Assembly: GCA_958430865.1 (NCBI GenBank)
Contig: CAUDNR010000513.1
Coordinates: 73,846-120,157, forward strand
Direction: 5' to 3'
DNA: 46,312 nucleotides
Origin: Entrophospora sp. SA101
Taxonomy: Eukaryota; Glomeromycota; Glomeromycetes; Entrophosporales; Entrophosporaceae
Below the pieces are notes generated by a model, which was not told where the DNA came from, did not search any database, and saw nothing but the letters and a program-made list of their open reading frames with translations. Of this stretch, positions 10,741-21,350 are shown piece after piece. The position numbers were made by a program, and so were the translations under genes. Numbering within the stretch: position 1 is the first letter of the stretch; each line of letters starts with the position of its first letter.

Positions 10741-13287
10741 AAGTAATTGGTGTTTCATTGCTTTGCTATATGTTGCTCCACGACTGCAATTTTGATGATA
10801 GTTGCAACTAGTTTTTTTTCGGTAAAACAATAAAAATCTCAGAGGTCAATCGGAATATATACATATTTATAATTCAACTAAGTACTACAAGTATCAGGGT
10901 AGGCGATAATAATTTCACCGAAATAATATAACTATTAATATTTTAATTTTAAGGGAACCAATATAGCAAGTGATTGATTATGAACTTGTCAGAGTAATTA
11001 TGTGAAAAGAATGCCCGGACCTGAAGCCATTTATGAGTTTCCCTGTACATTGTTGTCATTCTGGAAGCTTACATATGTAACTGAAACTTGCAATAGTAGC
11101 ATTAATTATAGTAATAAATTCAAAATCCTTGACTTAAACAAATTAAATTGGTAGAAAACCTAAAGGATCGATTGTTTCAAATGGCATACATATTTTTCGT
11201 GTTAACTTGTTTTCATAAATCAAATGGATACAGTAGTGATAGTAATGAATACGAATTAATATAATGCTTGAATTATTTTTACATGCATTCGAATAAATTT
11301 CTCTCTTGCTTAAATAGAACTCTACTAATTACAATGAAGATTCGTATTCTGATTTTAGTAATTTCATTTAACTCCATGTTTTATTTAAATGCAGTGAAAA
11401 TAGCTGTGGAAGTGAAATATGCGGAAGTGAAAACACTTGAAATCGAAAAGTTGAGAGTAAAAGATCGTTTATTATATCTATAGATGTGCCATTCATAGTA
11501 ACTGTAATTTTTTTCGCGCATAGTGCGTATATTGCGCATGGTATTATAGTGCGCATAGTGTATATATATCATAGGGAGGGAAATATCATAAATGTGCATA
11601 TAATAATAAGAAAGTAAATGGCATATTTAATTTTTTTTTAGAAATGTTTATTAATAAGTAAATGTCTACAAAAAATATATCTAAAACCATATGCGTAGCA
11701 CACTATGCGCGGCACTTCTCTAATTATATCTAAACCAATTATTTCTTCTCATCATTGATCTACAATCATCTCATTTACAACAATTTGTCAAATTCATCTC
11801 GCGGTTAATGATGAGATACAAATTAAGTTGAACGCGCTATTAACAAAAATCGTTTAATATTAAATAAAGGCGATTATTTATTTATATGTAGTACTTCAAA
11901 TAAACATGTCTAATTTTACTCTACCTATTTAAATATAGATTCAATTTTTTATTCTCTAGTGGTGAAGAAGTCGACAATGATCATGTCGTATATTCATTGA
12001 AAGTTGGTGATACTTTTGAAATTGGCAACAAGTTTAAGTGTTTCGTACAATTATGCTTTGAACAAAGGGTCGAATCAAAAGCACTATTGAATGAGTAACC
12101 TGGGAATAGTAATTTATATATACACCTATAAAAAACAAATATCTCGGGTTTTAGGAGAGGCATATGTGCTTCATCCGTCAAGAAAAGAGAAATTTCTATT
12201 GAACCATTAAGAAACCATGCAGTTTAAAAATAAAAATTTTGAAATTATTCATTTAAAGTATAAATATTTGGTTGTGTATTCGGACTGATACCTTTCTCTA
12301 ATTTTGTTAATAAAACTTTCCTGGTCATTATTATTATTGAAACTAATGTTTGACAAATAAATCATGGATCAATTATAATACTAAAACTTTTTGAGAGCTT
12401 TTTATATTAAAACAACATATTTTAAAGTAATACAATTTTAAAAAGTAATGCAATTTTAAAAGTAATGCAATATTTTAAAGTAATACAATTTTAAAAGTAA
12501 CGCAATTTTAAAATTAACTTTCAAATAAACTTTATTGAAATTATATGTTCTGATTTATAACAATTGTTGACACCTTGATGCACCCTATAATTCATCACTT
12601 AAATTGCACTAGCCCCTTTAGAATACGTTCATCAGAATATTGTAATCCGTTATTCAATAAGTCATTTCTAGTTGCGTTAAAGAGGGTATTCTCACATCTT
12701 TGTCTCTGAACAGTAAGCTACAGGAATCAACACTAAGCATGAATGCCTAGATCGACCACATGTTATTTTGGGTCGTCAAAAGCAATTAATTTTAGCTTCC
12801 CTTGTTAATGAAGACCTTGGTGAGAATCTTTTATCTAAAGCAATTGTATCTATTATATACACATATATATAATCAAAGATTGTCATGCACAAAATAATAT
12901 GATACACCTCATATAAAATCATATTTAGCCGTTGATAAATAAAAATAAATAAATGCTATTACCTTCCGAATCATTGGTGGCGGGGATTTAAAATTAAAAT
13001 AAATTTATTAAAATTAATACATTACAAATTTTATGAAATAATTAACTTTTGCTACTTATTTTTATTACTTTTTCCAAATTCGGCAATTTTGACAGCCTGT
13101 TCAAACGATGAAATAAGGGAATATTCTAAATAATAAAACTAATAACTAATAAACCAATAATAAAAAAAGTAAATATTATTCGCAAACCCCGCATGACTAA
13201 GTGTAGTAATGTGACCAATGAATGGCTTAAAATGTGATGATTTTATTGGTTTATCTTTGTCTTGGTCACGTGGGTGCGAATAAAGGT
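10741..13287. other. Gene-poor stretch
   Basis: No intact gene recognised. GCGCATAGTG/CACTATGCGC words around 11515-11565 and 11685-11715 look like the ends of an inverted-repeat element. A short tandem array lies at 12424-12515. Confidence 0.4.
12424..12515. repeat. ~18-bp tandem repeat AAGTAATGCAATTTTAAA
   Basis: About five imperfect copies of AAAGTAATRCAATTTTAA in a row. Confidence 0.7.
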
Positions 13288-13485
13288 AATTCCGGACATT
13301 TTCCGAACAGGCAAAACCTTTATCCATTTGTCATCATGGAGTTTGTCGATCATAGAGTGAGTTATCCGGACAAAATCCCGGAGATCAACATCAGAAATAT
13401 CCACGCCACACACCCCGAAAGGCAGAAGCCTTACCCATTGTTATTCCATGGATAAAGGATTTGCCTTTCGGAAAATGTCCGAATT
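13288..13485. mobile_element. 198-bp MITE with ~40-bp TIRs
   Basis: The left end AATTCCGGACATTTTCCGAA continues to CCTTTATCCAT. The right end read inverted is AATTCGGACATTTTCCGAAA continuing to CCTTTATCCAT. AGGT flanks both sides (13284-13287 and 13486-13489), a plausible 4-bp target duplication. Confidence 0.75.
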
Positions 13486-13489
13486 AGGT

Positions 13490-15822
13490 GTCAATGTTGA
13501 TATAAATTTTTTTATCATAGTAATATTCGGAATTTTCCCAATTTAAAATTCTATAATTACAATGACAATTTCCAATGTAGCAATAAAAATATTTAGTAAT
13601 GTATGAATCGGGTATTTTTTTAGAATCACACAATGCATTAAAAGACCGTCGATCATCACATTTAATTCATTTAATAATTGATCACAAGTTTAGCCTCTTG
13701 TACTCATATTCTATAAAACGATACAAAAAAATTATTGTTGTTGTTGTTGTTGTTAGAATTGTAATTATTAATGTATTTTTTAGATAGAAAAGTCTATAAA
13801 AAGTTTACTTGTACGTTTGTATGCAAAAATTAATTTATTATTCAGATCAATCAATCTATACCTATAAAAAACTTCCACAGAAAACATGGAAAATTTACTA
13901 GCACGCAATCCTCCTGCAAAATTGCACATTTACGTATTAATATGTTTTTATACGGAAATGGGCGCGATTTACAGAAACACACTAAAAACATACATACTGT
14001 TGTTCTCGGATATTTCAGATGATTTTGGCATGAAAAATGTTGCGATAAATATAGAAAACATTGTATCTATGTTTTCTATGAATTTTCTGTAAATTACGTT
14101 CTTTTCCGTATAAAAAAATACCAATATGGAAACGTTCCGTACTATATTAATATAGTAATAGTATATTTTCTGTTTGGTAAACACAAATCATACGGAAAAA
14201 TGAACTGTTTTTCCAATATAAAGATTTTTCGCAGACCGAACCAATTGTTCCGAACAAAGAGACTTTATTGACAATAGAAAAATTAAATTTGTATATTGAG
14301 TACCAATTTGGTAATTTACAACTAATACAAAGTAATGATTATTAAATCTTAAAAAGGAAAACAAATTAATTAACAGACACATTTGAACATCTAGACTTTT
14401 GAATTTATATAAAAAAAAAGTTTACGATTGTCAAGTTTCTTTTTTGATTTCATTCATTGAAACATCATAAAAGGTTGATAAAACAATAAAGTTTGCTAAA
14501 AATTCTTTGTATGAATGGAAAAATCAGACGCGTGTAAAAAATATATACTCTTTTGATAAATAATTATCACCGAATAAAATAGATTTTCATACTTGAGTTG
14601 CCTTTCTAAGCTCCCAAAACTATTTATATACCAATTCCGAAAGGTTTTTAGTTTTGGAAGGCAACTCTATTTCATACATAGTAATTTTACGAATAATAAA
14701 TATGTATATTTTATTCATTATATTATTGCTTTATTATTTATTATCCATTTATTTTATTTTTCATATTATTATTTAACTGGAACGTATATTTTTAGTTGTG
14801 TGTATTTTGACATTATTGAAGATTAATTATGAAAATTTAGTTAATTAAAATTCCTTATACAACTTAATTAAATAATAAGCAACTTTTTATTCCCACAGTG
14901 TTTTTGACTGGAAACCGAGAAATAAAGGAAGTAAGTAAAATTAATATTCACCATTTTAACGCGTGTAATTGATGAATGTGGAGTGGACCTTTTGCATAAA
15001 TGATATGATCTATAAATACTCTTGAGCATTCGGATATTCGGATATTTCTATTACTAATTATAATTCTAATAATAATCTTTATATCAAATTAGTAATAAAA
15101 ATGTCCCATTTAAGATTGCTCCAATAAACAAATTTAGCCAGATGACCTTTATTAAAAAGAAAAAGATCACAAGGGATCATTTTTAGTAAGATATTTGCGG
15201 GGAATGTTTGTGTGAGGGGTTACATAACATATTAATTCAAATTACCGAGATTTTGTTTATTTTATATATATATGACATTATTTATATTATGTCGATCATT
15301 TTTCAATTGTTTTAGAGGGTACATCTATCAAATTTTACAAATATACCTTTTTACTTTCAATCTTCCCTGATCCATTCGAAGTAATAATTTTTTTTTCCTT
15401 GATTACAAGTCATTATTAAAATGTCTGTTGGTTTTTATTCCGTTTGTAAAATAGAAAAGATGGCTTTAAGTGGCGAAATATTTCAGAACAAGGAAAAGAA
15501 AAGGTTAGACTGGTGGGTCATGAATTAAATATAGCTAAAAGAATATGTTTTCAATGTATAATTCTTATATAGCATGATAAATATAATAGATATAAAAGAA
15601 AACCTGAAAATGCAACATATAAAATGAGAAAACCAATTGAAATGGAAGCAAATACTAATTTGTTTACAAATTCAAATTACAGAATTAAAGACGGAATTAA
15701 AGGTGATTAAATATTAGTTTAATATTATTTAAATAAATTAATTTTATTATTATTATTATTATTTTGTTTTTAAATAATTAAATAATCAATTTTTAGATAG
15801 TATATATTTTTCTGATTTAAAA
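13490..15822. other. No intact gene; small foldbacks and possible coding scraps
   Basis: Includes a CAACAA-type microsatellite near 13735-13755 and a short foldback at 14595-14667. At 15600-15710 the plus strand has a basic open stretch (RYKRKPENATYKMRKPIEME...) that stops at 15708 and has no identifiable start. Confidence 0.35.
14595..14667. mobile_element. 73-bp foldback element
   Basis: GAGTTGCCTTTCTAAGCTCC and AAAACT at the left are mirrored by AGTTTTGGAAGGCAACTC at the right. Confidence 0.5.
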
Positions 15823-16014
15823 TGGAATTATTAATGATCCTAATGAATTTGTAAAAATGATTGAAGAAAGAGATCCTTCGTTAAAAGGGCTTTTTGATAT
15901 ATCGTATCAAAGTATGAAACCTTCTTCAAAAAATTCATCTATAGAAATAAGTCTAAAAAGAAAAGTAATGACTATCTGTTACAAATGGCTGGCCTTAAAC
16001 AAGTATGTTGGTTA
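15823..16014 (+). pseudogene. Fragment of a repeated fungal ORF family, frameshifted
   Basis: The plus-strand frame reads INDPNEFVKMIEERDPSLKG, LFDISYQSMKPSSKNSS, IEISLKRKVMTICY and then KWLALNK. Shifting by one base at TGTTACAAATGG gives QMAGLKQ, which restores the expected CYQMAxL pattern, so a one-base deletion is likely. From memory this resembles an ORF common in Rhizophagus genomes (EERDxxLKGFFDxxYQSMNP...). It is incomplete at both ends, with no start and no downstream domain. Confidence 0.5.
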
Positions 16015-16362
16015 AGTCAAAAATCAAATATCTCTATATATGCCGAATACTGGTTACATATGTAAACTTGATAAGTGGTCACTCAGGTGTAATATTATGT
16101 TCCAATCAAAATTTGGATTTACATTCACATGTAGAAGTCTCCACATTGTTACACGAACATATTTGCTTCATGAATTTACTAAAAAAGAAATTTCTATTTT
16201 TCAAAGGTGTATAAATGAACACTATTGGTTTTTGATTCTTGAAAAAACATTGATGTATATAAATTCTGAAACAAGAAAAAATTTTTGTGGACGGCTTGTG
16301 ATTTTATAAATTATAAAGAGGTCGAGGAAAATGGAATCTTTTTTTTATAAAAGGTCAAGAAA

Positions 16363-17959
16363 ATGGATTTGTTTTTTTTAAGATTGAATTTTTTGTTTTT
16401 TGAAATGCATAAATTAAATCTCAATGAAAATCTCGATGCCAAAATCAACATAGGCAATGAGAAAAAGAAGAAGTTTAGTAGCGGTAATAATAATAATAAT
16501 CGCAATGTTTATAACCAATGCCCCCAATGTCATAAAATCCGAACAAAACTAAATTTTTGTATTAATTGCCAACATCATTACCACATAAAGCGATTCGATA
16601 TTTGGACAAGTGGTGATTTGGAAATCGACAAACTTATTAGGTATACACAGGTAAACTCGACTTATCACGACTTTTGGGAGTGGATCGATTGGGACGATAT
16701 AGATCTTGTAGAATACCATGGTAGAGGGTTTTTTGGTGAAATTTATTCTGCGTTGTGGATATCAGGTCCTCTTACAATGTGGGACCGGGAACTAGAGTGT
16801 TATAATAGAAATGGCCCAATCAAAGTTGCCCTCAAAAGAATTGAAAATTCGAAAAAACTCAGTCAAGAGTTTATAAACAAAGTAATAAAAAATATTTTTA
16901 TTGTTTTCTCTTTTATTGTTTTCACTAGTGAAGTTGGCCGGCTAATAATCTGCATACATAATTTGGTATAAATTTACGCGGTACCTTCTGGTAATAGAAA
17001 TAATAGTAAACGGCTCAGCCAGCTAAGGATTTTTAAACGGCTAACATCACTAGTTTTCACTTTTTATTGTTTTTTTTTGTTTTTGTTTTTTTTTGATTTT
17101 TTTTGTCTAAAATTTTTAAGTTTATTGTCTATAGTTGTATGAATTTTATCGATGTATAAAAAATAATTCTATAGTCGATTTTTTCGGTATAACTCGTGAC
17201 AATACATCTAATTATTGTTTGGTATTAAAATATTATGAAGATGAAAATATCTATAAATTTCTTGACGAATCAAAAGGATTGCTGTGTTGGCGTGATATTG
17301 TTGAAATTTTGTGGCTAATTGCTAGTGGATTGAAATGCATACATCGGGAGAAATTGTGTCATGGAAATCTTCATTGTGGAAATATATTGATTGATAATAG
17401 AGATGATCTTCTGGACGTAAGGATCACGGATGTTGGTTTAAATATTTGGGCGAATCAACTTGCTGAATCATCGAATAAGAAAAGGATATACGGAGTCTTA
17501 CCATACGTAGCACCTGAAGTTTTATTAGGTGATCATTATACAAGTGCGTCAGATATTTATAGCTTTGGGATAATTATGTGGTCATTAGGATCTGGAATCC
17601 GTCCGTTTACAGATGTTGCACATGATGAAAATCTTGCATATAAAATAATTGCAAATGGAAAAAGACCAAAAATATGCGAAGACAATTTTCCAAAAATTTT
17701 TACTGATCTTATGAAAAGATGCTGGGACAACGATCCGAAAAAACGACCAACTGCACAACAATTATTTAAAATCACTAAAAAATGGGTATCAGATATCTGT
17801 GACAATCCAAATCCCAGTGAAACTAGTCGTCAATTTGATGATGCTGAGGATAAAAAATTCATGGAACTCGAAACAAATGATTTTTCACAACCAACTATTC
17901 ATCCCCAAGCGATTTATTCTAGCAGGCCATTGGATTTCCCTGGAATTCGTTCTACATGA
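16363..17959 (+). CDS. Protein kinase-like protein, predicted catalytically impaired
   Basis: Two exons, 16363-16881 and 17135-17959, with intron donor GTAATA and acceptor CTATAG, give 447 residues; ATG at 16405 is an alternative start. Residues 53-69 hold CPQC...CINC, a zinc-ribbon-like finger, followed by FDIWTSGDLEIDKLI, the linker typical of expanded arbuscular-mycorrhizal kinase families. The kinase domain shows the glycine loop GRGFFGEIY (120-127), VALK with Lys158, a possible alpha-C Glu176, the catalytic loop HGNLHCGN (249-256), TDVG with Asp272, APE (299-301) and SDIYSFGIIMW. The Asp of the HRD motif is Asn251 (codon AAT), while the metal-binding Asn256 and Asp272 remain. That predicts weak or no phosphotransfer and a scaffold or regulatory role; this is inference. 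The intron carries a MITE. The tail ends SRPLDFPGIRST. Confidence 0.85.
16926..17052. mobile_element. 127-bp hAT-type MITE in the kinase intron
   Basis: The ends TAGTGAAGTTGGCCGGCTAA and TTAAACGGCTAACATCACTA are inverted repeats. An exact 8-bp target duplication GTTTTCAC lies at 16918-16925 and 17053-17060. Eight-bp duplications and a TAGTG terminus are typical of hAT elements. It makes up about half of the 253-nt intron and leaves the splice sites intact. Confidence 0.85.
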
Positions 17960-18221
17960 TATTAGAACTCCAAATGGGCTTTCCAACCAACGGTTCGTCT
18001 CCTAGCGATTTATTACAAGTAGAGCGCCGGATTTCACTCTATTTGATCTTCTCTTTATTCGATTTTTTTTTTACGTTATCGTTTTGATTTTAAATTTTTT
18101 TTATTTAGTGGCAAATTTGATATACGAATAGCTGTGGCGTATGTGTGTGTTGTTATAAGTTAAATAGTTAAGTATCTAGTATTTTTTAAAAAAAGAAATA
18201 TTTTATGTTAAAATAATTTTC

Positions 18222-18227
18222 AATAAA
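18222..18227 (+). promoter_or_regulatory. Possible poly(A) signal of the kinase gene
   Basis: AATAAA 263 nt after the stop codon, in sequence that is generally AT-rich, so chance occurrence is quite possible. Confidence 0.3.
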
Positions 18228-18393
18228 AACCGATTTTTTGTGAAAATTAAATAAGATTTGCATTTCAAGGAATATTTTCATGTCGGCTTTGATTTTATAT
18301 GTTTACTACATCATTATTGAAAGATGCGTGTTAGCCTTTTTCAGAAAATGCATTGGTATTAGTATGGCTTTTCATACATTTTCGTATATTCCA

Positions 18394-19143
18394 CGAAATA
18401 TGTATTAGTATGGAATTATACACGAAAAGAGCCCTTTTCCATGCATATTTTACTCTGAAATGTATGGAAAGTGCATGGAAATGTCCTGAAAAACTGTACT
18501 AGCACTAGTGTTGGTTGCCAAAACTATTTTGAAGAAGAGAAAGTCAAAACTAAAATTAAAAGTTATATGTCAAAACTAAATCGAAAGTCAATAGTCAAAA
18601 ATCAAAACTAGTTTCGACTTATGGCGAAACCTTTTGATTTTCGCACGGTTGCGAAACTCTCTAATTTTGGAAATCAACACTAACTAGCACATATCAATAT
18701 TCAGTAGAAAAAAATCAGAATATACAAAAAATGACCTGAAAAATACTAATACATTCCATACATTTTTCTGTAACATTTTCTGTGGCTTAATATTAATATT
18801 AACATGTCATGTACTAGTACGGAAAATCTTACAGAAAATGTATAGAGTTTCGAAAAATGGCCTGAAAACCACATTCTGTACATTTTCTGTATGATTTTCC
18901 GTGTTAGTAAATATTCCATGTCATGTTAATACTAAGCACAGAAAATGTTACAGAAAATGTATGGAATGTATGTATTAGTATTTTCAGGTCATTTTTTGTA
19001 CATTCTGATTTTTTTGTACTGAATATTGATATGTGATAGTACAGTTTTTCAGGACATTTCCATGCACTTTCCATACATTTTGTAGTAAAATATGCACGGG
19101 AAAGGGCACTTTCGTATATAATTCCATACTAATACATATTTCG
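18394..19143. mobile_element. Large inverted-repeat (foldback) element
   Basis: The left arm from CGAAATATGTATTAGTATGG and the right arm ending CATATTTCG are near-complementary over roughly 300 bp. Shared segments include AAAGTGCATGGAAATGTCCT, GAAAAACTGTACTA, CATATCAATATTCAGTA and CATTTTCTGTAACATTTTCT. The centre is near 18860. Only the left arm is interrupted, by the MITE at 18506-18682. No ORF spans it. Confidence 0.8.
18506..18682. mobile_element. 177-bp hAT-type MITE, copy 3, with exact 8-bp TSD
   Basis: Termini TAGTGTTGGTTGCC and GGAAATCAACACTA. The target duplication ACTAGCAC is present at 18498-18505 and 18683-18690. The opposite arm of the surrounding foldback retains the unoccupied site, ACTATCAC in the same orientation, confirming the insertion boundaries. 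Confidence 0.88.
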
Positions 19144-19160
19144 TACAAAAAAATTGGATA

Positions 19161-20279
19161 CATTGAACTCTCCATAAGTACACCCTCTATAAATGCACGC
19201 TATGTATCATTCCTAACCTCGGGACTTAAAAGATAAATAAATGCACCCATGACTTTCACGTGATTTATTTGCTAAATAAATTCATGTTACATTAATTAAT
19301 TATTCAAACATTATATATCTATTTATCATCTTTGTTACATATGCACACCTCTTTTTAATAATAATAATGGAGAATAAAGGGTTAAGTAAGTTACTGTTAC
19401 TTATAAAGAATTAAATGAATATTTGTTAATTCTTTCTTTTAATTGACAAAGAGTTATATAATAATAATAATAAAATGCAAATGGAGAAATTTATAAAAAA
19501 GCAAGGATTAAACAAAGGATAAAGATCAAGAAATTTTTTTAATCTTTATGTGTAGTAACAGTAATGGAAAATAAAATAAAGAATTAATTAAATTATTTGT
19601 TCTTTACAAAAGATTAAGTATTCTTTCTTTTTTAATTGATGAAAAAAAAGTTATTAAAAAAAGAACGCGGAAAGTGATATAAAGGGTCTGATTCATTTCG
19701 TCGACAATCATTTCGTCGACAGTCATTTCGTCGACACCCATTTCGTCGACACCCATTTCGTCGAAAGTTTGTTTCATCGAATGCTTATTTCGTTGGATGT
19801 TCATTTCGTCGAATGTTCATTTCGTCACAAAAAAAAAACTTCATTAAACAAATTTCTCCTCACACTTCCTACACACTCTGCTTTCCTCACCTAATTTCTT
19901 AACTAACTTTCCACACTCCACACTCCTCACATCTAACTCTTTCGGTCTCTGGATCGAGGATGAAATAATTTTCGACGAAATGAACATTCGACGAAATGAA
20001 CTTTCGATGAACAAACTTTCGACGAAATAGGTGTCAACAAAATGACTGTCGACGAAATGATTGTCGATGAAGTAAACGGACCGGGATATTTTATAGGCAA
20101 GAATTATTATAGCAAACCACAATGAATCAATTTTTTAGTCAACAATGAATTAATATATAATAATAATTAATAAAAATAAAAAATACAACAATAATTTTTA
20201 TTTCCTCTATAAATGCATCCCTCCATAAATGCACGCTCTCATCCATTCCCAAGAGGGTACACTTATGGAGGATTCACTG
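19161..20279. mobile_element. Pogo/Tc1-mariner-like non-autonomous element
   Basis: The left end CATTGAACTCTCCATAAGTA then CACCCTCTATAAATGCACGC and the right end, read inverted, CAGTGAATCCTCCATAAGTG then TACCCTC are terminal inverted repeats flanked by TA on both sides (19159-19160, 20280-20281). CAGT...CCTCxATAAGT resembles pogo/Tigger-class termini. No transposase ORF remains, and it contains a nested foldback at 19686-20090. Confidence 0.7.
19686..20090. mobile_element. Foldback element with arms made of TTTCGTCGACA-type tandem repeats
   Basis: The left arm is a series of ~15-bp units CATTTCGTCGACANTC and the right arm the same units inverted (CGACGAAATGAACATT). A ~120-bp core contains TTCATTAAACAAATTTCTCC and ends GAGGATGAAATAATTTTCGA. 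A second copy with the same core is at 34505-34795. Protein-like ORFs such as VDEMGVDEM or FIESSFRRMF are translations of the repeats. Confidence 0.75.
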
Positions 20280-20300
20280 TATACGGAAATATATGAAAAA

Positions 20301-21115
20301 TAGAGGTTGGAATCGACTAAAATAGTCGACTAATTTAGTCAACTAATTAATCGACTATTTTAGTCAACTAATTTAGTCAACTAATTAATCGACTATTTTA
20401 GTCAACTAACTTTTTTTTAAAACAACTAATAGTCGACTATTTTAGTTGTTTATTTAGTCGACTAAATAGTTGACTACTTTAGTTGTTTATTTAGTCGACT
20501 ATTTTAGTCGACTATTTAGTCGACTAATACTAATTATTATTTATTATTGTCTGGCCAATTATAAATGAAAACGTTTTTTGTGGTACAAAAAAATTTAAAA
20601 ATAAAATAATGGAAAATAAATAAAAATAAATATGCGGAGTATCAATATTATGAATAAGATGATAATGGTAGTGTTGGTGCTGGTGTTGGCGATAATTATC
20701 CATGCGAAATAATAAACATTGATACAAGGTCAAATCATTCCAACAATTCGTTGGCTTCGAGCTCAAGCAGTGGCTCCAGACCTTTAAAAAAACGAATTAT
20801 AACATATAGCTTCGTATGGAAGTATTTCGAGAAAATTAAAGATTCAAATGGAGATGAATTTGTAATCTGCAAATTAAAAAAAACCGTTAATAATAATGAA
20901 ACAGAATGAATATTCTAATTAAATAGGATGTTATTCCCATGACTAGTGTGACCATTTTGCAAAGCAAATGGTTACACACTAGTATTAAAAAAATTTAGTC
21001 GACTAAATAGTCGACTAAAAATAATTGACTAAATAGTCGACTAAAATAGTCGACTAAAAGAAATTTTGACCAACTAGTAGTTGACTAAGGATTTTTTGGA
21101 CAATTCCAACCTCTA
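20301..21115 (+). mobile_element. hAT-type deletion derivative, copy 1, with broken BED-finger exon
   Basis: The termini TAGAGGTTGGAATCGAC and CAATTCCAACCTCTA are inverted repeats, followed internally by many TAGTCGACTA units. The interior (~20560-20910) is about 95% like the copy at 35231-35779, but here the frame from ATG 20564 stops after MKTFFVVQKNLKIK. The downstream frame still encodes SFVWKYFEKIKDSNGDEFVIC. A 42-bp hairpin (ACTAGTGTGACCATTTTG mirrored) lies near 20942-20984. Confidence 0.75.
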
Positions 21116-21350
21116 GTATATATTGAATATCAATTATTATTCAGACCCTTTCTGTGTATTTTGTTCTGTATATATTGAAGATCAATTATTATTATTCAGA
21201 CCCTTTCTGTGTATTTTGTTCTGTATATATTGAAGATCAATTATTATCCAGAACCTTTCTTTATATTTTGTTTTGTATATATTGAAGATCAATTATTATT
21301 CAGAACCCTTCTGTATATTTCATTCTGTATATATTGAAGATCTATCAAAT
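21115..21350. repeat. ~53-bp minisatellite
   Basis: Four to five imperfect copies of TATATTGAAGATCAATTATT followed by ATTCAGACCCTTTCTGTGTA and TTTTGTTCTG, starting directly at the end of the hAT-type element. Confidence 0.75.

Noticed and set aside
12424..12515. CRISPR-like array
   Set aside because: The units are contiguous and imperfect with no spacers, and the genome is eukaryotic.
19604..20122. ORFs with VDEMGVDEM and FVDSHFVDTYFVES repeats as novel repeat proteins
   Set aside because: They lie entirely in the tandem-repeat arms of a foldback element.
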